A DNA stretch of 64,000 nucleotides from Belliella calami (GTDB taxonomy: Bacteria; Bacteroidota; Bacteroidia; Cytophagales; Cyclobacteriaceae), in NCBI RefSeq assembly GCF_022549695.1, contig NZ_JAKZGS010000006.1, forward strand, positions 86,706 to 150,705, read 5' to 3'. The notes beneath the pieces were generated by a model. The model searched no databases. It was not told the DNA's origin and saw only the letters and a program-made list of their open reading frames with translations. Every line of letters starts with the position of its first letter. Position 1 is the first letter of the stretch. The translations under genes and the position numbers were made by a program. Below are positions 32,989-42,220 of this stretch, in pieces.

Positions 32989-34449
32989 TCAAATTCTATA
33001 ACTTCTAAATGATTCAATACTAACAAGCGTAAAACCCAAAGCTAACATTCCATGAAACACCAGCATTTCATAAGTCTGGAAATATATTGAAAGCACCACC
33101 ATAACAAGAAATACTAAGGCCATTATCCCTTCCAAATACGTCGTAATTGGCACTTTGAGCTGATGATAAATATTGCGTTTCCAAGACTGTCTGTCGCTCA
33201 GGTTATATTTTGGTGTTCGGATAAAGGGTGATTTCTTGCCTGTCAAGCCTTCCCATACTGCTTGAGCATTGTGAATGGAAAGCCCCATGGAAACAGATAG
33301 AAAAACCGGTAATTCCCAGAGAAACCTAATAATCCCTTTGGTCGAAAAATCTACCAAACTGAGATTTGCGAAGAAATAAACCAAAGCGATAATTACAAAA
33401 CCTATCAAAAATAACGCTGCTCCTTGGAAAATCTCTCCAGGAATCATCCCCTGCTGAAATCCCCACCAAAGTGGAATGCTGCATAAGCTTACAATCACTA
33501 CTGCTATAAAGATCACTGCATTGAGCAAATGTGCTGATGCGTGGAGTTTTTTTCTCAATCCCAATGGCTGCTGCCATACATTTTTCAAATGTTTGGTAGC
33601 ACACTCTGCCCCACCTTTGGTCCAGCGAAATTGCTGGGACTTGATGGCTGACATAACTGGTGGAAGTTCGGCAGGTGATTTTATGTCTGGCCTATAAATG
33701 AATTCCCAACCTTTTTGCTGTGCTCTATAACTTAAGTCCAAATCTTCGGTCAACGTATCGTCATGCCAATTCCCTGCATCTACAATACAGGATTTCCTCC
33801 AAATCCCACCCGTTCCATTGAAATTGATAAATGCTTTTTGTTGATTTCTCCCCATCTGCTCTACCATAAAATGTGCATCCAAAGCAAATGCCTGAAGTCG
33901 GGTCAACAGGGAATAACTTTCATTCAAATGTGTCCAACGACTTTGAACCATGCCGATTTTTTCATTTGAAAAATGACCAATCGTTTGGAGTAAAAAATCA
34001 GGATCAGGAACAAAATCTGCATCAAAAACAGCTATAAATTCACCTTTTGCTACTTCCAACCCAGCTTTCAAAGCGCCTGCCTTGAATCCTGTGCGGTCTT
34101 GTCGATGGAGATATTGAAAATCTATTTCTGGATAATTCTGAATATATTTTTTGATGATCCCAGCTGTTTCGTCTGTACTGTCATCCAAAATTTGAATTTC
34201 AAGTTTGTCCTTGGGATAATTGAATTTCGTGGCGGCATCAAGTAATCTTTCAACCACATATCTTTCATTGAAAACAGGTAGCTGCACCGTAACTAATGGA
34301 AGATCTTCCCATTTAGGTTGAAATGCTTTGGGGATATTTTTCCTAAACTGGAAAAAATGATAAAGCAAATTAGCTTGGGCAAAGCTATATAAGAGAATAA
34401 ATAACATCGCTAGGGCGTAAATACCCATGATGAGATATAATAAGATCAT
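32989..34449 (-). CDS. membrane glycosyltransferase family 2, cellulose synthase-like
   Basis: 486 aa. One N-terminal membrane helix (YLIMGIYALAMLFILLYSF) precedes a processive-type GT-A domain: TVQLPVFNERYVVERLLDA (about residues 54-72), DDSTD, FDADFVPDPDFL (about 138-149), TEDLDLSYRAQ and the acceptor motif QQFRWTKGG, i.e. QxxRW. Four or so C-terminal helices follow. The motifs fit polysaccharide synthases or ceramide-glucosyltransferase-like enzymes; the product is unknown. Its first base overlaps the last base of the polyferredoxin gene, so it is translationally tied to a redox protein, which is unusual. Confidence 0.88.
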   Translation of the reverse strand: MILLYLIMGIYALAMLFILLYSFAQANLLYHFFQFRKNIPKAFQPKWEDLPLVTVQLPVFNERYVVERLLDAATKFNYPKDKLEIQILDDSTDETAGIIKKYIQNYPEIDFQYLHRQDRTGFKAGALKAGLEVAKGEFIAVFDADFVPDPDFLLQTIGHFSNEKIGMVQSRWTHLNESYSLLTRLQAFALDAHFMVEQMGRNQQKAFINFNGTGGIWRKSCIVDAGNWHDDTLTEDLDLSYRAQQKGWEFIYRPDIKSPAELPPVMSAIKSQQFRWTKGGAECATKHLKNVWQQPLGLRKKLHASAHLLNAVIFIAVVIVSLCSIPLWWGFQQGMIPGEIFQGAALFLIGFVIIALVYFFANLSLVDFSTKGIIRFLWELPVFLSVSMGLSIHNAQAVWEGLTGKKSPFIRTPKYNLSDRQSWKRNIYHQLKVPITTYLEGIMALVFLVMVVLSIYFQTYEMLVFHGMLALGFTLVSIESFRSYRI

Positions 34450-35993
34450 TAAGATTTGACAGTAATGGATTTGTTTCCGATGATGATTGGCATTTCATTG
34501 ATTCTGCCTTCTTCATCAGCATTTTCTAATTTTAACACACCTCTTGGACACACAGCCGAGCAAACTCCACAACCTACACATGAAGATCTGACGATGTTTT
34601 GACCTCTCTGGGCATACCATCTCACATCTATTCCCATCTCACAATATGTGGAGCAATTTCCGCAAGAAATGCACTGACCGCCATTGGTAGTGATTCTGAA
34701 TCTTGACTTGAACCGCTGTACAAGCCCGAGATAAGCCGCCAATGGACAGCCAAATCTACACCAAACTCTGTTACCCATCAAGGGATAAAAGCCAGTTCCT
34801 ATCACTCCTGCAAAAGCTGAACCAATCAAAAACCCATAGGCAGAATGAAGCTGATCAGTAGCACTTCCCAAAATAGCAAACCCAGAGAAATAATTTGCAA
34901 TCGTCATTGCTGTCATCAAAACAGCAAAGACCAACACCCCATGTATCATATATCTCTCGATTTGCCAGGATTTGAGAGATTTATCTGATAATTGCCGATA
35001 GGGATCTCCCAACGTCTCTGCCAAACCTCCACATCCACACACCCAGCTGCAATACCATCTTTTGCCATAAAAATAGGTGAAAATGGGAACTCCCAATACA
35101 ATCAAAATAATCCCCCAAACAAGCATAAACATCCCCAAAGCTCCAGAATTCAGCATCCCATCGATTCGATAGTCATAGAAGAATGAATAATCTAATGGCC
35201 AAATATTCTTAAAGTCATGCCAAGGCATATTGAGCAATACCAAGATCTCGGGCAGAAGAAAAGCAAATGCCAATTGGAAAAACATTACTGAAGCCGTTCT
35301 GATAGTCTGATAGGCATTCCCCTTATATTTTCTAAACATCCTGATCCCCATCACGACGATTGCCAATGTGTAAATGAATCCATACAAAAACCATTGACTC
35401 GCAGGATTACCCGAAAGCGCTATGCTCAAAGGATCTACCATCAAAATCAGATTGGTCAAATAGGCAGGAAACCAATACAAAATGATATAAAAAACAATCA
35501 ACCATGTGCCTGTAATGATTCCCAAAAGCCCTCTGGCCTTCATGGAAGAAAAGTAGATCCCATCATTCTTGATGCCTTCTGGTTTATTTCTATGCAATGG
35601 AAAAATATACATCAATCCTCCCAATACACCCAAACACACCGTGATGGCAAGGTAAAAATAAGGATTTTGACTAACGGGGCCTGTTGATGCGGCTTTTGTC
35701 AAAGGGTAAGTATAATCATCCCAAATCACATTGTCCCAATCTTCCTTGGCCTTGAGTTCCTCATTATAGTTATCAAAGTTCTTATTGAAATCTGAGATGA
35801 AAGCAAAGTTTGATTCATAATATTGACCATACATTGGTCTCAACACCTCCACCATTGCATCCATGTGAATATCTTTCACTTCATTTTCAACCATTTCTTG
35901 CTCCAATTGGTAAGAACCAATAAATGGCAAAACGGAAAAAATCGCCAATCCGAGAACAAATAGTATCAATCCAATTCGCTGTATTATATTCAT
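34449..35993 (-). CDS. membrane polyferredoxin, NapH/NosR-like 4Fe-4S protein
   Basis: 514 aa with about seven membrane helices. The C-terminus has two ferredoxin clusters: CISCGNCSTYCEMG (about residues 441-454) and CVGCGVCSAVCPRG (about 472-485). Two further Cys motifs, WYCSWVCGCGG and VWCRFGCPLAAYLG, lie at membrane boundaries, as in NapH/NosR/CcoG proteins. It likely passes electrons across or along the cytoplasmic membrane. There is no FMN-binding domain; the N-terminal 120 residues form a soluble loop without known motif. The start overlaps the FAD oxidoreductase stop by 4 bp, suggesting the oxidoreductase donates electrons to it. Confidence 0.87.
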   Translation of the reverse strand: MNIIQRIGLILFVLGLAIFSVLPFIGSYQLEQEMVENEVKDIHMDAMVEVLRPMYGQYYESNFAFISDFNKNFDNYNEELKAKEDWDNVIWDDYTYPLTKAASTGPVSQNPYFYLAITVCLGVLGGLMYIFPLHRNKPEGIKNDGIYFSSMKARGLLGIITGTWLIVFYIILYWFPAYLTNLILMVDPLSIALSGNPASQWFLYGFIYTLAIVVMGIRMFRKYKGNAYQTIRTASVMFFQLAFAFLLPEILVLLNMPWHDFKNIWPLDYSFFYDYRIDGMLNSGALGMFMLVWGIILIVLGVPIFTYFYGKRWYCSWVCGCGGLAETLGDPYRQLSDKSLKSWQIERYMIHGVLVFAVLMTAMTIANYFSGFAILGSATDQLHSAYGFLIGSAFAGVIGTGFYPLMGNRVWCRFGCPLAAYLGLVQRFKSRFRITTNGGQCISCGNCSTYCEMGIDVRWYAQRGQNIVRSSCVGCGVCSAVCPRGVLKLENADEEGRINEMPIIIGNKSITVKS

Positions 35994-37387
35994 GACCTTG
36001 ATCCAATTAGTTTTTTGAAAAATGACTGCTTCTGCAATTTCAAAGTTTTCCCAAATTCCATGTTGTACTTTTTCAAAACTTCATAATGAAAAGGCTTATA
36101 AAATTCTGGGTTGAAATTGGCTTTATCAATTTCAGAGACGACTTTTTCCAATGAATATCCCTTACTGATTGCTTTATCAAAATACTCGTGTCTCAATCTC
36201 CATCCAAAGGCATTGACTCCAAGCAACTTTTGATCTGATTTGGAATAAAACAATCTCAAGCAGGCCTTTCCATTCAATGCTTCCCAATAAAAACTATCTT
36301 CATTTTCTCCAATATTAGCTGGAACAAACCCGTAAGTTTGGTATTCTATATCCAAAAATTTGGCAGAATTGAACCAGACTCCTGGTTTGTAAGGAACTGA
36401 ATTACGATTTGTCAAGTTATGGGCCAATGTCTCTCCATGCATCCTTCCTGTGTACCATACCTGTTCTATATTTTTCCGATCTGGAGCTGGAACATTCTTG
36501 AATTCTGCACAATCACCTATGGCATAAACATCAGGAATATTTGTTTTGAAGTACGAATCAATCAATATCCCACGATTCAATTCAAGTGTGGATTTTTCTG
36601 AATCTGACTCATTACCATTTTTCAAAAAGCCAATGTTCGGGCTTACTCCTACGGTCAAACCTACAAATTCACAAGAAATTACTTCCCCAGACTTTGTTTT
36701 GACTGCTTTCACTTTTCCATTTCCATCATCAATAATTTCCTCCAATTCGGTCTCTAACCTCAAATCTATATGATGTTCCAAAATATGGCGATTGATCAAT
36801 TTAGATTCTTCAACTGGAAGAATATTATCCCAAAAATTCTTTTCCCTTACCAAAAAAGTAACTGGAAAATCCCTACTCATGAGCATTTCGGCCATTTCTA
36901 TCCCAATCAATCCCCCTCCTACTACGACCGCTCTTTGGATTTTATGTGTGTTTTTTTCCATCAATTCCAAATCCTGCATGGAATACAAACCTTGAACCCC
37001 ATTTAGTTCTTGCCCTTTCCAGCCATATGTATTGGGTTTTGATCCTGTTGCCAAAACCAATACGTCATATTGCATTTGGGTTTTGTCTGAAAAAATTAGG
37101 TTTTTCTCTTCAAAATCAACTCGATCTACCCAAGCTTGTTTGAGTTCGATCCTATTTTTTCCCCAAAACCAATCCTCATAAGGCTTTGTGTGTTCGTATT
37201 TCATATGCCCCATATAGATGTACATGAGAGCCGTTCTAGAAAAAAAATGGGCTGTTTCTCCAGAGATGATGGTAATTCTGGTTTGGGAATCCTTTTTTCT
37301 AATATTTCGAGCACAGGTCACGCCGGAAATTCCATTTCCGATAATCACTACATGCCTATCTGTACTATTCGTTGAGGGACCAATCAT
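35990..37387 (-). CDS. FAD/NAD(P)-dependent oxidoreductase (pyridine nucleotide-disulfide type)
   Basis: 465 aa, cytoplasmic. The FAD site is HVVIIGNGISGVTCARNIRK (about residues 8-27, GxGxxG), the NAD(P) site is VVVGGGLIGIEMAEML (about 153-168), and the second FAD contact is NIPDVYAIGDCAEF (about 288-301). The C-terminal 120 residues, with GVNAFGWRLRHEYFD, resemble nitrite-reductase-like and rubredoxin-reductase families. Likely NAD(P)H to acceptor transfer, with the polyferredoxin encoded next as acceptor (inference from 4-bp overlap). It overlaps the DUF547 gene upstream by 23 bp. Confidence 0.88.
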   Translation of the reverse strand: MIGPSTNSTDRHVVIIGNGISGVTCARNIRKKDSQTRITIISGETAHFFSRTALMYIYMGHMKYEHTKPYEDWFWGKNRIELKQAWVDRVDFEEKNLIFSDKTQMQYDVLVLATGSKPNTYGWKGQELNGVQGLYSMQDLELMEKNTHKIQRAVVVGGGLIGIEMAEMLMSRDFPVTFLVREKNFWDNILPVEESKLINRHILEHHIDLRLETELEEIIDDGNGKVKAVKTKSGEVISCEFVGLTVGVSPNIGFLKNGNESDSEKSTLELNRGILIDSYFKTNIPDVYAIGDCAEFKNVPAPDRKNIEQVWYTGRMHGETLAHNLTNRNSVPYKPGVWFNSAKFLDIEYQTYGFVPANIGENEDSFYWEALNGKACLRLFYSKSDQKLLGVNAFGWRLRHEYFDKAISKGYSLEKVVSEIDKANFNPEFYKPFHYEVLKKYNMEFGKTLKLQKQSFFKKLIGSRS

Positions 37388-38123
37388 AGTCTAAATGGGA
37401 GACTTTAGCTTTTGGGTTGATTTTTACTTTTGAATATTTGTTAAGGTAATCAATTAAACTTCCATTTTTTGTAAAATCTCCCTTGAACCAAGAGAAAATC
37501 TTAGAGATCTCGATTTTGTCCGTACTGATTTTATTTCTTTTCGGGTCATTGATAAAGCTTTTGGCCACTTTATCCAACTGAGCATCAACTTTTTCTGCTA
37601 CAAAAGCTTCGTTCAAAAGTGGTGGACATGAATACGAGGCGCAATTGATGGCAAAGTGAATTCTAGGTTCATCAAATTCCTTCCGCAAAATCTTATGCTC
37701 AATTTCATCCAAGCTAGCATCCTTACCTCCGATTTTAAAGAATTTGATGTGCCAAACAGTATTGACTAGAGGAATTTTAATTTTCGGATGTAAGTCTTGA
37801 ATACTCTTTACAGGATAGTTGTCAGCAATCAATTTGATCGTAAATGCATTGTAAGCATTGATCCAATAAGCCAATTGTTCTTCTTTTGTCCATGTTTTTC
37901 GATCTGGCGCATTATTGCTTAACAAATCGCAATACTTGTCTAATTTAGCTTTGTCTTCTATAAAACCTTTATAGTCTACAACACCTGAAGAGGAAACATG
38001 CTTTTTGAGAAGAGCTTCGAATTCTTTATGGGAAGGAGCCTTAGTCTCTTTTGCTCCAAGATTGGAAGCTCCACAAGAGAAATTAAACAGTAAAAGACTG
38101 AAAATAAAGAAGAAGGATTTCAT
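37365..38123 (-). CDS. DUF547 domain-containing protein
   Basis: 252 aa, with a lipoprotein-like signal (FIFSLLLFNFSCGAS; possible Cys17). DUF547 signatures are AYWINAYNAFTIKLIADNYP (about residues 89-108), SLDEIEHKILRKEFDEPRIH and FAINCASYSCPPLLNEAFV (about 156-174) with conserved Cys pairs and His. The fold is papain-like/transglutaminase-like by family knowledge but activity is undefined. It lies in the redox-glycosyltransferase cluster and overlaps the FAD oxidoreductase gene by 23 bp. The N-terminal Cys lipidation is plausible but the lipobox is weak. Confidence 0.85.
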   Translation of the reverse strand: MKSFFFIFSLLLFNFSCGASNLGAKETKAPSHKEFEALLKKHVSSSGVVDYKGFIEDKAKLDKYCDLLSNNAPDRKTWTKEEQLAYWINAYNAFTIKLIADNYPVKSIQDLHPKIKIPLVNTVWHIKFFKIGGKDASLDEIEHKILRKEFDEPRIHFAINCASYSCPPLLNEAFVAEKVDAQLDKVAKSFINDPKRNKISTDKIEISKIFSWFKGDFTKNGSLIDYLNKYSKVKINPKAKVSHLDYDWSLNE

Positions 38124-38256
38124 AATTGCTATTTTTTCTTAATAAACGAGTTTATCCGCATCATAGATGACCAAAAAGTAAAATCAATTGTTCATGTCAG
38201 TATTCAGCACGTTATAATCATTTGCTGCTTTGGGTTCAACCAGTATCTATTCAATT

Positions 38257-38742
38257 CTAATAAACCTTCTCCCCTTTTTTCAACCAAACTCCCCAAGATC
38301 GACTATAAGCATGCACAAATTCTGTCTTTTCTCCGTTCTTGTAAACAGGCTTATCTTCATTGACCCAGTGAAAAATACCTCCATACAAATTGTAAACATC
38401 TTTATAACCAGCCTCTTTAAGCTTTTTTCCAATTTCCTGACTTCTCGCTCCTATGGAGCAGTACACGACTATTTTTTGATCTTTTGGAATGGTCTTGACA
38501 GCTTCTAAAGAAAATGTATTATAACCAATCCATTTTGCCCCTTTGATATGACTTACATCAAACTCTACCTTCTCTCTCGCATCAAGAAAAGCAGCCTTTT
38601 TCAAAATCTCATCATCTAACCCTACTAATGGAAAATCTTTATCATATACTCCCTTGAGCAATGTTTTGTACGCAAAACTTTGAGCGAAAGACATATTTGA
38701 AAGTAAAAGGAATATAAATAAAATTGAATATTTCAAATTCAT
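38257..38742 (-). CDS. periplasmic rhodanese-like protein
   Basis: 161 aa with a signal peptide (ILFIFLLLSNMSFAQS, about residues 7-22). One rhodanese domain: LDAREKVEFDVSHIKGAKWI (about 51-70), active-site loop VVYCSIGARS (Cys about 94) and YKDVYNLYGGIFHWV. It would handle sulfane sulfur in the periplasm, or sense or bind a partner; substrate unknown. It lies between the Crp/Fnr regulator and the DUF547 gene on the same strand, with gaps of 174 and 133 bp, so membership in one transcript is not certain. Confidence 0.9.
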   Translation of the reverse strand: MNLKYSILFIFLLLSNMSFAQSFAYKTLLKGVYDKDFPLVGLDDEILKKAAFLDAREKVEFDVSHIKGAKWIGYNTFSLEAVKTIPKDQKIVVYCSIGARSQEIGKKLKEAGYKDVYNLYGGIFHWVNEDKPVYKNGEKTEFVHAYSRSWGVWLKKGEKVY

Positions 38743-38916
38743 AAAATTGCAAGTCTAATTATCACAAGTATATTTTAGTGATTTTGTAACAAATATACAG
38801 TACAATGAACCAAGAACTCCCACTTACTAGGCTGGGCCTAATTTAAACGTTTAGACATTACTACCAAAACCCCAAGATCCATAGTATATACTTCCAACAA
38901 TCCTGTATAACCAAAA

Positions 38917-39627
38917 TCACCCATAAAAATCACTAAGTCTTGCCAATCCTTTTTTGTTCAAAATAATGATTCTTTTTCCTTCAAATTCGATTAAATCATC
39001 CTTCTTAAATTCAGAAAGTAACCTAATGACTGTTTCAGTGGCTGTTCCTACAAGTCCTGCGATTTCCTCTCTTGTCAAGACGATATCGATTTTCTCACCT
39101 TCACCGCCATCAACCCCGTAAGTATCGCCAAGTTTGAGAAGAGTAAAAGCAAGCCTTTCACGAATGGATTTTTGGGTAGCATCCGTCAATTTCTCTTCCA
39201 TGACACCAATATCTTGGCACAATGCTTTGGTAAGCCTTCTGTGAAAATTATTATCTTCCAATAGGATTTTCAAAAACACTTCCTTTGGAACGAAACAAAT
39301 TTTAGCATCTTCGACAATTGTTGCTGTACTCGAATACACTTCTTCTCCTAGCATGGACGAATAACCCAGAAACTCCCCTTTTTGGGCTAACCTGATTATT
39401 TGTTCCTTTCCATTTGAAGCTGTTTTGAAAACTTTCACAATACCTCCACTGATGCAAAAAACTCCCAAGGGCTTCGTTCCTTCATAATATAAGATTTGAC
39501 CTTTTTTGTGGGAGATGAAATTTTTGTTGTCTGAAAGATTACATAAATGAGCATCTGAGAGATCGGAAAACATGGAAAACTTTCTACTAAGGCATAGTTC
39601 ACAAGGACTGCTTTTTTCTCTAATCAT
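38917..39627 (-). CDS. Crp/Fnr family transcriptional regulator
   Basis: 236 aa. An N-terminal Cys-containing stretch (PCELCLSRKFSMF, Cys9 and Cys12, plus Cys29) precedes the cyclic-nucleotide-binding-like beta barrel (GQILYYEGTKPLGVFCISGG, GEFLGYSSMLG) and a C-terminal winged helix with the HTH signature REEIAGLVGTATETVIRLLS (about residues 186-205). The Cys pattern resembles FNR-type iron-sulfur or redox sensing, but spacing differs from E. coli FNR, so sensing is inferred. It is the first gene of the rhodanese-DUF547-FAD-FeS-GT2 group and may regulate it. Confidence 0.9.
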   Translation of the reverse strand: MIREKSSPCELCLSRKFSMFSDLSDAHLCNLSDNKNFISHKKGQILYYEGTKPLGVFCISGGIVKVFKTASNGKEQIIRLAQKGEFLGYSSMLGEEVYSSTATIVEDAKICFVPKEVFLKILLEDNNFHRRLTKALCQDIGVMEEKLTDATQKSIRERLAFTLLKLGDTYGVDGGEGEKIDIVLTREEIAGLVGTATETVIRLLSEFKKDDLIEFEGKRIIILNKKGLARLSDFYG

Positions 39628-39703
39628 GTCAAGATATTTAATTTATGCTTGGGTATTTTTGAGTAGTTAAAGGTAGCGAAAATCCACCAATAAACCCGAA
39701 AAA

Positions 39704-40186
39704 TTATATATTATGCCCAATTGATGGTAAATCTCTTATTTGAACAAATTGTCCTTTCTCTTGATCAAACTGTAAAAACAAATGCAGCTTACCGTTTGTA
39801 ATTCCGATATAAGGCGCATTGATAGTTTTGTTATAAATGCAAACTTGTTCAACAGTTTTTTGAGTCAATTTAATTTCCGGAGCTTTGCATTCCACCAATA
39901 AAAAAGGCATACCATTTCGATCATGAACCAATACATCAAAACGCTTTTGCAAAAGGTTATATTTTAGGCCTTTTTCCATTGAAAAAAGGCTTTTTGGATA
40001 CTTATATTTTTGGATCAACACCTGGATGATATGTTGCCTCACCCATTCTTCTGGTGTCAATATCAAATACTTCTTTCTAAGTGAATCGAAAATGCTTATT
40101 TTTCCATTCTTTTCCTCCTGAAGCTTAAATTCGAAGTTCGGAAAATTCAAAGGCTCTTGTAGAAAAGAATAATTATGCTCAATCAT
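39704..40186 (-). CDS. HsdR N-terminal-like nuclease domain protein
   Basis: 160 aa from ATG 40186 (MIEHNYSFLQ); a longer frame to 40237 abuts the divergent amidohydrolase start and is less likely. It shows the PD-(D/E)xK core of type I restriction HsdR N-termini: RFDVLVHDRNGMPFLLVECK (Asp and ExK) followed by QVCIYNKTINAPYIGITNG. No helicase, HsdM or HsdS is near, so it is not a restriction system; stand-alone copies are common in Bacteroidota and their role is unknown. It lies 76 bp upstream of Crp/Fnr on the same strand. Confidence 0.82.
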   Translation of the reverse strand: MIEHNYSFLQEPLNFPNFEFKLQEEKNGKISIFDSLRKKYLILTPEEWVRQHIIQVLIQKYKYPKSLFSMEKGLKYNLLQKRFDVLVHDRNGMPFLLVECKAPEIKLTQKTVEQVCIYNKTINAPYIGITNGKLHLFLQFDQEKGQFVQIRDLPSIGHNI

Positions 40187-40237
40187 ACCACAAAGATGGG
40201 AGCTTTTACTTAAAGAATATAAACCAAAATCACCCAA

Positions 40238-41878
40238 ATGAAAAAATTGTTATACACATTATCCTTTTCGCTCGCATTGTACTTGATGGTCTCTTGTGGT
40301 TCACAAAAAGAACAAGTAGATTTTATCGTCCACAACGCAACAATCTACACGGTATCTGAAGGGTTTGACATCGTAAAAGCTTTCGCTATCAAAGATGGAA
40401 AATTCGTTGCTACAGGAAGTAATTCTGATATTTTATCTAAATATGAAGCTGCTGAAATTTTAGATGCTCAAGGCCAGACAATCTATCCAGGGTTAATAGA
40501 TGCCCATGCACATTTCTATCGCTATGGACTTGGGCTTCAAGTTGTGGATTTGCTTGGTGCAGAATCCGAACAAGAACTTATAGAGCGTGTGTTAAAACAG
40601 CATGAAAGCACTCCAGACGCCCCATGGATTTTGGGGAGAGGTTGGGACCAAAACCTATGGGAAACAAAAGAATTTCCCACTAAGGATGAACTTGACAGAC
40701 TGTTTCCTGAAACTCCTGTTTTGTTGACAAGGATAGATGGTCATGCTGCTTTGGTGAATCAAAAAGCACTTGATCTTGGTGGGATTACTGCAAAAACTGA
40801 GATGATTGGTGGAAAAGTGATCTTAGAAGATGGAAAACCTACTGGAGTTCTGATAGATAATGCCATCAAATTAGTTTCATCAAAAGTTCCTGATCCAACT
40901 GAAGAAGAATCTAGAATTGGCTTATTGGCAGCACAGGAAAATTGTTTTGAAGTAGGTTTGACTACTGTAGTAGATGCTGGACTGGAACGGAGCACTATTG
41001 AGCTAATGCACGAAATGCACGAAGAGAAGGCCTTGAAAATGAGGATTTATGCAATGGTGAATCCTACAGATGAAAACATGAAGCATTATTTTGAAAAGGG
41101 TACTTATCAAGATGATAATTTGACTGTAAAAAGCTTTAAGATCTATGGAGATGGGGCTTTAGGTTCGAGAGGTGCAGCACTTTTGCAACCTTATCATGAC
41201 CACACTACCAATTATGGTTTTCTTTTGAATACACCGGAAGCTTTTGATGAGTTGGCAAAAAAAATGTATGAAAACGGGTTTCAAATGAATACGCATTGCA
41301 TTGGTGATTCTGCAAATAGAACGCTGTTGGATATTTATGCAAAGCATTTGAAAGGGAAAAATGACCTCAGATGGAGAATCGAACATGCGCAAATTGTAAG
41401 TAAAGAAGATATATCGAAGTTTGCTTCCTACAGTATAATCCCTTCTGTTCAACCTACCCATGCCACTTCAGATATGTATTGGGCAGGTCAAAGATTGGGA
41501 CCATTTCGTATCAAAACCGCTTACGCTTACAAAGATTTGTTAGACCAAAATGGCATGTTGGCCTTGGGGAGTGATTTTCCTGTTGAGAACATCAACCCTA
41601 TGTATGGATTTCATGCTGCTGTGGTAAGGAAAGATGCCAACAACTATCCCTCAGATGGATTCCAGATGGAAAACAGAATCCGTCGAGAAGAAGCTTTGAA
41701 AGGAATGACAATTTGGGCCGCCTTCGCAAATTTTGAAGAGAATCTAAAAGGAAGTATCGAAGTTGGTAAATTGGCTGATTTTGTGATTTTTGAAAAAGAC
41801 ATGATGACTGCACCACACAATGAGCTGAGGGATTTAAAGGTCAAAGCTACTTACATCGGAGGTGAAAAAGTTTATTGA
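40238..41878 (+). CDS. amidohydrolase family lipoprotein (YtcJ-like)
   Basis: 546 aa. SLALYLMVSC gives a lipoprotein signal with Cys20. The metal-dependent hydrolase barrel is of the amidohydrolase-3 type: DAHAHFYRYG (about residues 88-97), GDGALGSRGAALLQPYHD (about 305-322), NTHCIGDSANRTLLD, IEHAQIV, and the late Asp in GSDFPVENINP (about 447-457). Such enzymes hydrolyse N-acyl or formamide-type bonds; the true substrate is unknown. It is exported, which suggests periplasmic catabolism. Monocistronic, followed by a strong hairpin. Confidence 0.88.
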   Translation: MKKLLYTLSFSLALYLMVSCGSQKEQVDFIVHNATIYTVSEGFDIVKAFAIKDGKFVATGSNSDILSKYEAAEILDAQGQTIYPGLIDAHAHFYRYGLGLQVVDLLGAESEQELIERVLKQHESTPDAPWILGRGWDQNLWETKEFPTKDELDRLFPETPVLLTRIDGHAALVNQKALDLGGITAKTEMIGGKVILEDGKPTGVLIDNAIKLVSSKVPDPTEEESRIGLLAAQENCFEVGLTTVVDAGLERSTIELMHEMHEEKALKMRIYAMVNPTDENMKHYFEKGTYQDDNLTVKSFKIYGDGALGSRGAALLQPYHDHTTNYGFLLNTPEAFDELAKKMYENGFQMNTHCIGDSANRTLLDIYAKHLKGKNDLRWRIEHAQIVSKEDISKFASYSIIPSVQPTHATSDMYWAGQRLGPFRIKTAYAYKDLLDQNGMLALGSDFPVENINPMYGFHAAVVRKDANNYPSDGFQMENRIRREEALKGMTIWAAFANFEENLKGSIEVGKLADFVIFEKDMMTAPHNELRDLKVKATYIGGEKVY

Positions 41879-41893
41879 ACCTAAGAAACAAAA

Positions 41894-41926
41894 AGGAGAG
41901 CGATTCTAATTTCGCTCTCCTTTTTA
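41894..41926 (+). terminator. terminator after amidohydrolase gene
   Basis: AAGGAGAGCGA and TTCGCTCTCCTT pair (10 or more bp) around a short loop, with five T residues following at 41921-41925 and A residues preceding the stem, so it could work in both directions. It lies 15 bp after the stop. Confidence 0.85.
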
Positions 41927-42053
41927 TTGAAAAGAAGCATAGGTCAACTTAAGTAAAACAGATGGCAAATTAAGCACTTAGAATTAACTGAAAAACATGA
42001 TTTACGTCACGGAATATTTTGTGGAAACTACCTGGAATAATTTCATAATATTT

Positions 42054-42195
42054 GTATCCGCTTTCTTGCACGTAGCCAATCAATAGAATATTTGATAAAT
42101 GAGTTGAGGTTGTGTTGACTGTTGACAGTCGTCAGATGGCAAGAATCCGCCACACATAAAACCTCTTCTGAGCCAAAATGCAACATTGGGGATAC
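42054..42195 (+). repeat. MITE-like dispersed repeat, copy D
   Basis: 142 bp, forward orientation, between the amidohydrolase terminator and the DUF4136 gene. It starts GTATCCGCTTTCTTGCACGT and ends ATGCAACATTGGGGATAC; compared end to end, the first and last 20 bases are inverted repeats at about 16 of 20 positions. It has the core AGCCAATCAATAGAAT and the CACACATAAAAC segment shared with copy B. Confidence 0.85.
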
Positions 42196-42220
42196 TCAGA
42201 TTACATAAACATGCTATTTA

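Noticed and set aside
39704-40186. Type I restriction-modification system
   Set aside because: Only the HsdR N-terminal nuclease-like domain is present; helicase, methylase and specificity genes are absent.
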